Notes: generated from the letters alone by a model not told the origin. 16,339 nucleotides of DNA from WJLY01 sp964399265 (GCA_964399265.1 CAYNQF010000061.1:1-16339), one strand, 5' to 3'. Positions 1 to 6,520 are shown, numbered from the stretch's first letter. Program-made: numbers and translations.

Positions 1-429
1 GACTGCAAGTTCACAATGCCGCTCGAGGACGAGGCCACCGAGCAGTTCGACGTGAAGTGCGAGCTGTGCGGCAAGCCGATGGTCGTCAAGCACGGGAGGT
101 TCGGCAAGTTCCTGGGCTGCTCGGGCTATCCCGAGTGCAAGGGCACGTCCCCGCTGCCCACCGGCGTCGCCTGCCCGCAGGAGAACTGCGACGGCGTGCT
201 CGTCCAGAGACGAACCAAGAGGGGCCGGACCTTCTACGGATGCAGCGCCTACCCCAAGTGCGAGTACGCCATCTGGGACAAGCCGGTCCCGGTGAACTGC
301 CCGTCGTGCCAGGCGACCTTCATGGTCGAGAAGGGGAAGAAGAGCGAGAAGGCGCTCGTCTGTCTCGAGTGCGGAGAGCGGATGTCGGCTGAGGAGACGC
401 GGGGGACTCCCGGGGATGACGAAGTCTAG
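1..429 (+). CDS. topA: DNA topoisomerase I, C-terminal zinc-ribbon tail (5' truncated by window edge)
   Basis: This is the last 142 codons of a type IA topoisomerase, which relaxes negatively supercoiled DNA in the cytoplasm; the catalytic toprim and active-site Tyr domains lie upstream of the window. Counting from the first visible codon, three four-cysteine zinc ribbons are present: C20/C23/C40/C46, C58/C63/C81/C87 and C100/C103/C121/C124. The first two carry the GRFGKFLGCSGYPEC-like and FYGCSAYPKC-like signature of topoisomerase C-terminal zinc fingers. The third is a plainer CxxC...CxxC ribbon. The frame is open from base 1, so the true start is outside the window. The stop overlaps the following recombinase gene by 14 bases, implying translational coupling. 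The topA-xerC adjacency is a known bacterial gene order. Identification rests on the repeated zinc-ribbon pattern plus this neighbour. Confidence 0.93.
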   Translation, partial: DCKFTMPLEDEATEQFDVKCELCGKPMVVKHGRFGKFLGCSGYPECKGTSPLPTGVACPQENCDGVLVQRRTKRGRTFYGCSAYPKCEYAIWDKPVPVNCPSCQATFMVEKGKKSEKALVCLECGERMSAEETRGTPGDDEV

Positions 430-1324
430 GAGACGACCGATCCGCGCGCACATCGACGCCTTTCTGAGCGAGCTCGGGGCGCGGAACCTGTCCAGCCACA
501 CGCGAGCCGCCTACGGGCGCGACCTCGTGCAGTTCGAGACATTCCTGAGAGACATCACGCGCGACGAGGAGCTGTCGGCCTCCGACCTCACGCCGAAGGC
601 GGTTCGACGATTCGTGTCGGCCCTCACCGCATCGAAGTACGCCCGCCGCTCCGTCCAGAGGAAGCTCGCCGCCGTGAAGGCGTTCGCCAGATACCTGGTC
701 TCCGAGGGGCTGCTCGACGCCAACCCGACGACCGGTCTGTCGGCTCCGCGGCCCGAGAGGCGCCTGCCGTCGTTCCTCAGGAGCCGCGAGGTCGAGCTGC
801 TCTTCGAGGGCAGGGGAGACGGTACGGAGCGCGAGCTTCGCGACAGGGCTATCCTCGAGCTCTTCTACAGCACCGGCATCCGTCTCTCGGAGCTGACGGG
901 TCTCCGCAGAGAGAGCCTCGACCTCCGCAATGGGCTGGTCCGGGTGCTGGGCAAGGGAAACAAGGAGCGAGTGGTCCCGGTCGGTCGCGCGGCGTCGGAC
1001 GCGCTCAAGCGCTATCTCGCGCCGCGCGGCGCGAAGGAGGGCAGGGGCGCGCCGCTCTTCACGAACGCGCGGGGCGAGGCCCTCTCGGCCAGGACGGTTC
1101 AGAGGATCGTCACGAAGAGACACGGTCAGGTGTCGGAGGCAAGACAGCTCTCGCCGCACGTGCTGAGACACACCTTCGCGACGCACATGCTCGACGCGGG
1201 AGCGGACCTGCGGGCCGTGCAGGAGCTGCTCGGTCACGCGAGCCTATCGAGCACGCAGATATACACGCACGTCACGACGGCGCGGCTCAAGGAGATATAC
1301 AAGAAGGCGCATCCGCGCGCCTGA
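416..1324 (+). CDS. xerC: Tyrosine site-specific recombinase XerC/XerD
   Basis: This 302-residue tyrosine recombinase is the usual size for XerC/XerD (about 300), which resolve chromosome dimers at dif together with FtsK. The N-terminal SAM-like core-binding domain covers roughly residues 8-100, with SSHTRAAYGRDL at 26-37. The catalytic domain follows from about 115. All six catalytic positions are visible: R156 (in TGIRLSEL), K180 (GKGNKER), H248 and R251 (HVLRHTF), H274 (LGHASLSSTQIYTH) and nucleophile Y283. Their spacing closely matches XerD. The ATG lies inside the end of topA, 14 bases before the topA stop, with only a weak purine-rich sequence upstream, so translation is probably coupled. 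XerC is preferred over XerD because of the topA linkage; the sequence alone does not separate them. In many genomes hslV and hslU follow, but here argF does. Confidence 0.92.
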   Translation: MTKSRRRPIRAHIDAFLSELGARNLSSHTRAAYGRDLVQFETFLRDITRDEELSASDLTPKAVRRFVSALTASKYARRSVQRKLAAVKAFARYLVSEGLLDANPTTGLSAPRPERRLPSFLRSREVELLFEGRGDGTERELRDRAILELFYSTGIRLSELTGLRRESLDLRNGLVRVLGKGNKERVVPVGRAASDALKRYLAPRGAKEGRGAPLFTNARGEALSARTVQRIVTKRHGQVSEARQLSPHVLRHTFATHMLDAGADLRAVQELLGHASLSSTQIYTHVTTARLKEIYKKAHPRA

Positions 1325-1351
1325 GGTGCGATGCTCGCTCCCGAGGGGAGC

Positions 1352-1357
1352 AGGAGG
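1352..1357 (+). promoter_or_regulatory. Ribosome binding site fixing the argF start
   Basis: AGGAGG lies four bases before the ATG at 1362. An in-frame GTG at 1326 would add 12 residues (MRCSLPRGAGGV) that do not resemble the family N-terminus and has no comparable Shine-Dalgarno, so 1362 is taken as the start. Confidence 0.8.
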
Positions 1358-1361
1358 GGTA

Positions 1362-2261
1362 ATGAGGGACTTCATCTCGATAGCAGACATCGACCGCACA
1401 CAGATGGAGCGGCTTCTGGACCTCGCCGCCGCCGTCAAGCGCGACAGGCGCCCAAGGACGGACCTCTCGGGCAAGACCGTCGCCCTCATCTTCCACAAAC
1501 CGTCGCTCCGGACCCGCCAGAGCTTCGAGGTGGGCGTCTTCGAGCTGGGCGGCCACCCCATGTACATCACGGACGCGGAGATCAAGATGGGGCAGAGGGA
1601 GTCGACGCACGACATCGGCAAGGTGCTCTCCCGCTACGTGCACGGCATCATGATAAGGACGTTCGCGCACTCGAACTGCGTCGAGCTGGCGGAGGCGGCA
1701 GACGTTCCGGTCATCAACGGGCTCACCGACCTCCTGCACCCGTGCCAGATAATGGGAGACCTCCAGACCTGCGCGGAGCGCGGCAAGAAGCTGGACGACA
1801 TGGTGGTTGCGTTCGTCGGCGACGGGAACAACGTGGCCAACTCATGGGTGAACGCCGCCGGCAACCTTCACTTCGAACTCAGAATAGCGGGACCATCGGG
1901 CTACGAGCCTGACGCGGGCCTCATGGCCGCCGCCCGGTCGAAGGGTGCCGACGTCAAGGTGCTGACCGACCCCGAAGAGGCGGTCGACGGCGCGGACGTC
2001 GTCTACACCGACGTCTGGACGAGCATGGGACAGGAGGCCGAGGCGGGAGATAGGCGCAGGAAGTTCCAGCCGTATCAGGTGAACGACGGCCTCATGTCGC
2101 ACGCCCGCGAGGACGCGATAGTGCTCCACTGCCTGCCGGCGCACCGCGGAGAGGAGATCACCGACTCCGTGATCGACGGACCGCGGTCGGCCGTCTTCGA
2201 CCAGGCGGAGAATCGCCTGCATGCCCAGAAGGCGATCATGATAGAGCTCATGGGCGAGTGA
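1362..2261 (+). CDS. argF: Ornithine carbamoyltransferase
   Basis: This 299-residue cytosolic enzyme should convert ornithine and carbamoyl phosphate to citrulline in arginine biosynthesis. The carbamoyl-phosphate loop reads SLRTR at 48-52, where many OTCases have STRTR. Other family motifs are R99-T100, HPCQ at 126-129, the ornithine-side DVWTSMGQE at 217-225 and HCLPAHRGEE at 256-265. The SMG and HCLPA motifs point to true ornithine carbamoyltransferase; N-acetyl- and N-succinyl-ornithine enzymes differ around these regions. The length is slightly short of the 310-330 usual for the family. It starts 37 bases after xerC and is followed 9 bases later by a lipoprotein gene. No other arginine gene is visible here. 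Arg codons are mixed: by hand count 8 of 22 are AGG/AGA. Confidence 0.95.
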   Translation: MRDFISIADIDRTQMERLLDLAAAVKRDRRPRTDLSGKTVALIFHKPSLRTRQSFEVGVFELGGHPMYITDAEIKMGQRESTHDIGKVLSRYVHGIMIRTFAHSNCVELAEAADVPVINGLTDLLHPCQIMGDLQTCAERGKKLDDMVVAFVGDGNNVANSWVNAAGNLHFELRIAGPSGYEPDAGLMAAARSKGADVKVLTDPEEAVDGADVVYTDVWTSMGQEAEAGDRRRKFQPYQVNDGLMSHAREDAIVLHCLPAHRGEEITDSVIDGPRSAVFDQAENRLHAQKAIMIELMGE

Positions 2262-2270
2262 GGAAGAGCG

Positions 2271-3242
2271 ATGTCGAGCAAGGAGAACCGGCCTCGCGGC
2301 GGAGTGGCCTCGGGGGGTGACGCGGGGCCTGGAACGCCGGCCGCCTCACTCCGCGTGAGGTCGGTGACCTGCGCTCTCGTGTCGTTCGCCACCGCCGTCG
2401 CGCTGGCGGCGGTCGGGGCCGGGTGCGCGAAGCCCGGCCCGCCGGGAGGCGGACCGCCCGACGAGCAGCCGCCCGAGGTCGTGAGCACGCGGCCGGCCGA
2501 CGCGGCCACGATGGTCGACACGGACTCCGAGCTGGAGATAGAGTTCAGCGAGGAGATGAACCGGCCGTCTGTCGAGAGATCGCTCGCGATCGTCCCTGAT
2601 GTCGGCAGGCTGGACATGTCGTGGAAGGGCAGAACTCTCTTCGTCGATCCGGCCGAGTCGTTTCCGGAGTCGACGACGGTCGTGGTGGAGATCGCCTCTT
2701 CCGCGCAGGACTACCACAACGTCGCTTCAGGACGCCCCTTCTCGTTCGCCTTCTCGACGGGCCCGTCGATGGACAGCGGCATCATATCGGGCATCGTCAC
2801 CGCAGGGGGCGATCCGATGGAGGGCGCCGTGGTCTGGGCTTGCGCCGGCGCGGCCCTGGCGGACTCGACGGGCGTCGTCCGGCCGTGCGGATACGGAACG
2901 TCGTCCGGCGAAGACGGGACCTTCACGATCCGCAGGGTCAGGCCGACGGCGACGCCGTACACAATCGTGGCCTTCATGGACGCCAACGGCGACCGAAGAT
3001 ACGCACCTTCATCCGAGACGGGTGGAGTGTTGGACGACGCGGCATTCGTGGAGTCGCAGGGAGACTCGGTGGGAGGCCTCGTGGTTCCCATCGAACCGCC
3101 CCCGCCCGGGGAGAACGGTCCGGAGGAGAACAATCCGCAGGAAAGCACCGAGGAAGACGGGTCGGCACTGCAGCCGGAGCAGACGGAACCCGTAACGGGG
3201 ACGGAGCAGGAACCACCGGCGACGCGGGAGGGGCTGCAGTGA
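2271..3242 (+). CDS. Lipoprotein with SbsA-type Ig-like domain and carboxypeptidase-regulatory-like domain
   Basis: This is a predicted envelope lipoprotein of 323 residues. A hydrophobic stretch at about 33-51 ends in AVGAGC, making C52 the likely lipidated cysteine. A Gly/Pro linker follows, then an SbsA/Big_5-like Ig domain (about 66-165), recognisable from PPEVVSTRPADAA, EIEFSEEMN and FSFAFSTG. Next comes a beta-rich carboxypeptidase-regulatory-like segment (about 168-260: SGIVTAGGDPMEGAVV, EDGTFTIRRV, AFMDANGDRRY). The last 50 residues are a Pro/Glu/Thr-rich acidic tail. This arrangement resembles Bacteroidetes Ig-like lipoproteins, which I recall as longer. The ATG at 2271 has GAGGA six bases upstream. 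It leaves an unusually long 30-residue n-region, so an in-frame GTG at 2355, giving a standard lipoprotein signal, is a serious alternative. The stop overlaps the dapF start by four bases. The function is unknown; being buried in an amino-acid operon is unexpected. Confidence 0.8.
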   Translation: MSSKENRPRGGVASGGDAGPGTPAASLRVRSVTCALVSFATAVALAAVGAGCAKPGPPGGGPPDEQPPEVVSTRPADAATMVDTDSELEIEFSEEMNRPSVERSLAIVPDVGRLDMSWKGRTLFVDPAESFPESTTVVVEIASSAQDYHNVASGRPFSFAFSTGPSMDSGIISGIVTAGGDPMEGAVVWACAGAALADSTGVVRPCGYGTSSGEDGTFTIRRVRPTATPYTIVAFMDANGDRRYAPSSETGGVLDDAAFVESQGDSVGGLVVPIEPPPPGENGPEENNPQESTEEDGSALQPEQTEPVTGTEQEPPATREGLQ

Positions 3243-4057
3243 CGCTTCAGTTCGCCAAGATGAGCGGCGCGGGGAACGACTTCATCGTGATCGACGACAG
3301 GTCGAACTCCGTGGGAGAGGACGCCAGGGAGATGGCGAAGCAGCTCTGTCGGCGCAGGCTGTCCGTGGGAGCCGACGGACTGATACTAGTGCTCCCCAGC
3401 TCTCGCTGCGACTTCAGGATGCGGTACTTCAACGCGGACGGCAGCGAGGCCGACATGTGCGGCAACGGCGGACGCTGCGTCGCCCGGTTCGCGCGCGAAC
3501 GCGGCATCGCGGACGACGAGATGTGCTTCGAGAGCAGGTCGGGCACACACAAGGCCTGGATCATCGACGACCGCGAGGTGCGTCTGGCCATGACCGACCC
3601 GCGAGCGCTCCTCCTGGACTTCGACATCATGTTGAGGGGAGAAAAGGTCACACTGCAGAGAGTGAACACGGGCGTGCCGCACGCGATCGTGGAGGTGGAC
3701 GACCTCGACGGCGTCGCCGTCGTGGATGTCGGGAGAGCGATCAGGGAGCACCGAAAGTTCGTGCCCGAGGGGACGAACGTGGATTTCGTGCGGGTGACGG
3801 GCCCGCAATCGCTGTCGATCAGGACATACGAGAGAGGCGTAGAGGACGAGACTCTTGCCTGCGGCACGGGCGCGGTCGCGGCCGCGGTCGTGCTGGCCGC
3901 GCAGGGCAAGGTGAAGCCGCCCGTCCGCGTGCTCACACGAGGCGGGTTCACGCTTACGATAGGGTTCTTCATGAGCGACCTTGGATTCTGCGATGTTTCA
4001 CTCACTGGTGACGCGAGAACCATCTACGAGGGCGAGATAAGCCGGTCGGAGGAGTGA
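3239..4057 (+). CDS. dapF: Diaminopimelate epimerase
   Basis: This 272-residue cytosolic PLP-independent epimerase should interconvert LL- and meso-diaminopimelate for lysine and peptidoglycan synthesis. The two catalytic cysteines are present: C74 in ADMCGNGGRC and C208 in ETLACGTGA. Also visible are the N-terminal KMSGAGNDFIVID (7-19), FNADGSEAD (64-72) and NTGVPH (143-148), and the length is typical. The start is GTG at 3239, which overlaps the preceding lipoprotein stop as GTGA and has GGGAGGGG at 3226-3233 upstream. The frame is open far upstream of this GTG, but that sequence is the lipoprotein gene read out of frame, so longer starts are rejected. The dapA start is four bases after the stop, so the two lysine genes are cotranscribed. 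Confidence 0.95.
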   Translation: MTLQFAKMSGAGNDFIVIDDRSNSVGEDAREMAKQLCRRRLSVGADGLILVLPSSRCDFRMRYFNADGSEADMCGNGGRCVARFARERGIADDEMCFESRSGTHKAWIIDDREVRLAMTDPRALLLDFDIMLRGEKVTLQRVNTGVPHAIVEVDDLDGVAVVDVGRAIREHRKFVPEGTNVDFVRVTGPQSLSIRTYERGVEDETLACGTGAVAAAVVLAAQGKVKPPVRVLTRGGFTLTIGFFMSDLGFCDVSLTGDARTIYEGEISRSEE

Positions 4058-4061
4058 GAGG

Positions 4062-4937
4062 ATGTTCCGTGGCTCGATCGTGGCGATAGTCACCCCCATG
4101 AAGGGCGGCGAGCTGGACGAGGCATCGCTGCGCAGACTTCTCAGAATGCACCTCAAGTCGGGAACGTCCGCGATCGTCCCGGCGGGTTGCACCGGTGAGG
4201 CCGCGACGCTCACGGAGGGCGAGAGGTCCAGGATCCTCGACGTCTGCCTGGAAGAGGTGGGCGGCAAGCTCCCTGTCGTCCCCGGAACGGGTTCGAACTC
4301 GACCAGGGAGACGATCAGGCTGACGAAGCTCGCCGGGGACGGCGGCGCGTCGGGGGCCCTGATCATCACGCCCTACTACAACAAGCCCACACCGGCCGGT
4401 CAATACGAGCACTACAAGGCCGTCTCCGAGGCGGTCGACATCCCGATAGTGCTGTACAACGTCCCGTCGCGCACAGGCATCAGCATGCTGCCCGAGACGG
4501 TGGCTCGCCTCAGCGAACTCGAGAACATCGTGGCCATCAAGGAGGCCGGAGGCGTCGTCGACAGAGTCAGCGCGATACGGCAGTTGTGCGACATCACGGT
4601 CCTCTCCGGCGACGACCCGCTGACGCTTCCCATGATGGCCGTGGGAGCCGCGGGCGTCGTGTCAGTTGTGGCGAACGTGGCTCCGTCCGTCGTATCGGAG
4701 ATGGTCGGGTCGTACCCGTCGGATCCCGACAGGGCTCTCGAGCTGCACGAGGAGGTGCGTCTCATGTCCGAGGCCCTCTTCGTGGAGACGAATCCGGGAC
4801 CGGTCAAGTACGCGCTCTCCGAACTGGGACTCACGGCCTCCGGCGAACTCCGGCTTCCGCTCGTGCCGGTGACGAAGGAGAGCATGAAGATGATGGCGCC
4901 CGCGATCGCGCGAATGAGAGAGCTGCAGCCGGACTAG
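4062..4937 (+). CDS. dapA: 4-hydroxy-tetrahydrodipicolinate synthase
   Basis: This 291-residue (beta/alpha)8 class I aldolase should condense pyruvate with aspartate semialdehyde, the committed step of the diaminopimelate branch. It aligns almost without gaps to the E. coli enzyme. It keeps the Schiff-base lysine K160 (IVAIKEA), catalytic Y132 and substrate-binding R137 (LYNVPSRTG) and the TPYYN element with Y106. One catalytic-triad position is changed: the usual GTTGE loop reads GCTGE (42-46), putting C43 where E. coli has Thr44. A start at 4062 with GGAGGAG just upstream gives the family N-terminus FRGSIVAIVTPM. DapA is chosen over sialate lyase or KDG aldolase because of dapF directly upstream and the NVPSRTG motif. 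The tautomerase gene follows after 72 bases. Confidence 0.93.
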   Translation: MFRGSIVAIVTPMKGGELDEASLRRLLRMHLKSGTSAIVPAGCTGEAATLTEGERSRILDVCLEEVGGKLPVVPGTGSNSTRETIRLTKLAGDGGASGALIITPYYNKPTPAGQYEHYKAVSEAVDIPIVLYNVPSRTGISMLPETVARLSELENIVAIKEAGGVVDRVSAIRQLCDITVLSGDDPLTLPMMAVGAAGVVSVVANVAPSVVSEMVGSYPSDPDRALELHEEVRLMSEALFVETNPGPVKYALSELGLTASGELRLPLVPVTKESMKMMAPAIARMRELQPD

Positions 4938-4995
4938 TCCGAGGGCACGCGCCCCGGTTCCGAAGCAACAGGTGTTCCGCACAACGGCAAGGCAG

Positions 4996-5002
4996 AAGGA
5001 GG
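4996..5002 (+). promoter_or_regulatory. Strong ribosome binding site for the small tautomerase
   Basis: AAGGAGG lies seven bases before the ATG at 5010. It is one of the best Shine-Dalgarno matches in the window and is the main support for this 65-codon gene being translated from the ATG that leaves Pro as residue 2. Confidence 0.75.
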
Positions 5003-5009
5003 TCGACTC

Positions 5010-5207
5010 ATGCCGCTCGTGGAGATATCTCTCTGGCCTGGAAGGACCGACGAGGTCAAAGAGAAGATGATCAGGGAAGTGACCGAGGCCGTGTCGAGAG
5101 CGTGCGGCGCGCCACCCGACGCCGTCGAGGTCATCATACGGGAGATTCCCAAGACCGACTGGGGCATGGGGGGCAAGCCGTTCTGCAAGACGCATCCGGA
5201 CGTCTGA
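5010..5207 (+). CDS. 4-oxalocrotonate tautomerase family protein
   Basis: This 65-residue protein matches the 4-oxalocrotonate tautomerase fold length and aligns without gaps to the Pseudomonas putida enzyme as I recall it. Numbering after Met removal, it has the catalytic base Pro1, R11 (PGRTDE) and the conserved core IREVTEAVSRA and VIIREIPK. The substrate-binding Arg39 of the classical enzyme is Glu39 here, and Phe50 is Trp50 (DWGMGG). Pro1 suggests a real keto-enol tautomerase or promiscuous Pro1 chemistry, but the Arg39 change argues against assigning 2-hydroxymuconate as substrate. No aromatic meta-cleavage genes are nearby. It follows dapA by 72 bases on the same strand and may share that transcript. 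Its substrate is unknown. Confidence 0.85.
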   Translation: MPLVEISLWPGRTDEVKEKMIREVTEAVSRACGAPPDAVEVIIREIPKTDWGMGGKPFCKTHPDV

Positions 5208-5266
5208 CCGGGCCGGCAGCGCAATCCGCGGAGAATGTTGGCGTCTCTCCATGCTGGAAGCTGTTC

Positions 5267-5296
5267 TTGCCACCCCGCCTAACTTATGACTAGACA
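5267..5296 (+). promoter_or_regulatory. Weak sigma70-like promoter candidate upstream of the KamA-like gene
   Basis: TTGCCA (5267-5272, one mismatch to TTGACA) is followed after 18 bases by TAGACA (5291-5296, three of six to TATAAT). It lies in a locally AT-richer patch between the tautomerase and the KamA-like gene, where a promoter would be expected. The -10 match is poor, so this is tentative. Confidence 0.25.
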
Positions 5297-5310
5297 GGAA
5301 CTGACCTGTC
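5293..5310. promoter_or_regulatory. Perfect 18-bp dyad (6-6-6) in the KamA-like gene leader
   Basis: GACAGG-AACTGA-CCTGTC is a perfect six-base inverted repeat around a six-base centre. It could be a repressor/activator operator or an RNA hairpin. It sits just after the candidate promoter and 128 bases before the KamA-like start codon. A second perfect inverted repeat, CACGG-CTA-CCGTG, follows at 5333-5345. Confidence 0.4.
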
Positions 5311-5357
5311 CTTCATAGTTGAGGTGAAGTTACACGGCTACCGTGACGTTTGGTTTG

Positions 5358-5394
5358 GCGACCGCCGCCAGCCAGGCGTCGCGTTTTGTTTTCT
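5358..5394 (+). terminator. Terminator- or attenuator-like hairpin with T-rich tail
   Basis: GCGAC (5358-5362) and GCC (5364-5366), separated by a bulged C, pair with GGC (5375-5377) and GTCGC (5378-5382) around an eight-base loop. The 3' side runs into GTTTTGTTTTCT (5383-5394), the only long T-rich tract in the vicinity. It could end the upstream dapA-tautomerase transcript. Because it lies only 44 bases before the KamA-like ATG, downstream of two other hairpins, it could instead attenuate that gene. Confidence 0.45.
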
Positions 5395-5437
5395 GGAGGC
5401 GGCGACGCGTGACATCGCCCACCGCGGGGGAGGCAGA

Positions 5438-6514
5438 ATGCAGACACGCGAAGACTGGAGAGGCGAGATGTCCCGGGCAGTCATGAAGCTCGCCGACCTC
5501 GACAGGCTCATCAAGCTTTCGGACGACGAGCGGCGCGCCATCGAGGAACTCGGCGAAGACTACCCGATGAAGATCTCGCGGCACTACCTGAGCCTCCTGA
5601 GTCCGGACGACAGCAACGATCCGCTTCGGCGGGTGATCATACCTTCGCTTCTCGAACTCAGGCATCGACCCGGCGAGGATGACGACGACGTGCACGCGGA
5701 CGAGGCAAGGCACCAGCCGTGCGCCGGCATCGTGCACCGGTACCCGGGCAAGCTCCTGCTCATGCCGACGCTGTCGTGCCCCGCGCACTGCCGCTTCTGC
5801 TTCCGCAAGGGCAAGAAGCTGCAGAAGCTGAGCTCCGACGAGAGCGAGGCGGCCCTCGACTACATCCGGAGTGACGAGTCGATCCGCGACGTCATCATCA
5901 CCGGCGGAGAGCCGCTGATCCTGAGCGACGACGAACTCGAGTACTGGGTGTCGTCGGTCAGAGCCATCGACCACGTGGAGATCATCCGCATAACCACGAG
6001 GGCACCCATCTTCGTTCCTTCGAGGATCACCGAGTCGCTCGTCCGGATGCTCTCGGAACACAAGCCGATCTTCATGACCTTCTCGTTCGTCCACCCGAGG
6101 GAACTCACGGACGAGACAATCAGAGGCCTGCAGATGATGGGTGACGCGGGCCTGGTGATGCTTCAGCAGGGCCCGCTGCTCCGCGGAGTCAACGACGACC
6201 CGTCGATCCTGAGAGAGCTGTACGAAAGGCTCGCGGCGAACCGCGTGCTGCCCTACTACGCGATCTGGGGCATACACGCGCCCGCGGCAGAGCACTTCCT
6301 CGTTGGGGGGGAAGAGGCGAGCAGACTGCTCGGGGCTCTCGAGAACAAGACGTCCGGCTTCTGCGTGCCGCACCTGATCACGATAGCCAGAGGGGACAAG
6401 GTCCGCATGATGGGCTGGTCACCCGAGAAGGAACTCGCTCACCTCGCGGTGGGCCGAGGCGCCGCCGAGGCGCCGGCCGCGCGCGTGGCAGCGCACGAGA
6501 CTAGCCACAGTTAA
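5438..6514 (+). CDS. KamA-family radical SAM aminomutase-like protein, substrate unknown
   Basis: This 358-residue protein belongs to the radical SAM/PLP KamA family (lysine 2,3-aminomutase, glutamate 2,3-aminomutase, EpmB). The Fe-S cluster cysteines are C114, C118 and C121 (CPAHCRFC); the SAM-binding GGEP is at 156-159. Family segments RITTRAPIFVPSRIT, LLRGVNDD and LPYYAIW...EHF are clear. R123 occupies the place of the lysine-aminomutase carboxylate-binding Arg134. The amine-binding Asp293 and Asp330 fall on hydrophobic residues (I279, about I316), and the PGGGGK PLP loop is reduced to ARGDK with K321 the likely PLP lysine. The C-terminal multimerisation extension of lysine aminomutase is absent. 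The start at 5438 has GGGGAGG four bases upstream and preserves the family DW motif; ATG 5468 and GTG 5324 are less likely. Family membership is firm, but substrate and product are not. Confidence 0.88.
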   Translation: MQTREDWRGEMSRAVMKLADLDRLIKLSDDERRAIEELGEDYPMKISRHYLSLLSPDDSNDPLRRVIIPSLLELRHRPGEDDDDVHADEARHQPCAGIVHRYPGKLLLMPTLSCPAHCRFCFRKGKKLQKLSSDESEAALDYIRSDESIRDVIITGGEPLILSDDELEYWVSSVRAIDHVEIIRITTRAPIFVPSRITESLVRMLSEHKPIFMTFSFVHPRELTDETIRGLQMMGDAGLVMLQQGPLLRGVNDDPSILRELYERLAANRVLPYYAIWGIHAPAAEHFLVGGEEASRLLGALENKTSGFCVPHLITIARGDKVRMMGWSPEKELAHLAVGRGAAEAPAARVAAHETSHS

Positions 6515-6520
6515 CGCGGG

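Noticed and set aside
4062..4937. Sialate lyase or 2-keto-3-deoxygluconate aldolase instead of DapA
   Set aside because: These share the fold, but NVPSRTG with Arg137 and direct linkage to dapF favour DapA; no sugar-acid genes are nearby.
5286..5318. Ten-codon leader peptide (MTRQELTCPS) overlapping the 18-bp dyad before the KamA-like gene
   Set aside because: No ribosome binding site precedes the ATG and there is no run of a regulatory amino acid codon, so a leader-peptide attenuator cannot be supported.
5324..5437. Longer KamA-like protein starting at GTG 5324
   Set aside because: The extra 38 residues are not family-like and run through the hairpins and T-rich tract; ATG 5438 has a strong ribosome binding site and gives the family DW start.
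5438..6514. Assignment as lysine 2,3-aminomutase (kamA) or as EpmB
   Set aside because: The lysine-binding Asp293/Asp330 positions are hydrophobic, the PGGGGK loop is missing, and there is no efp, epmA or lysine-fermentation gene nearby. Only family membership is claimed.
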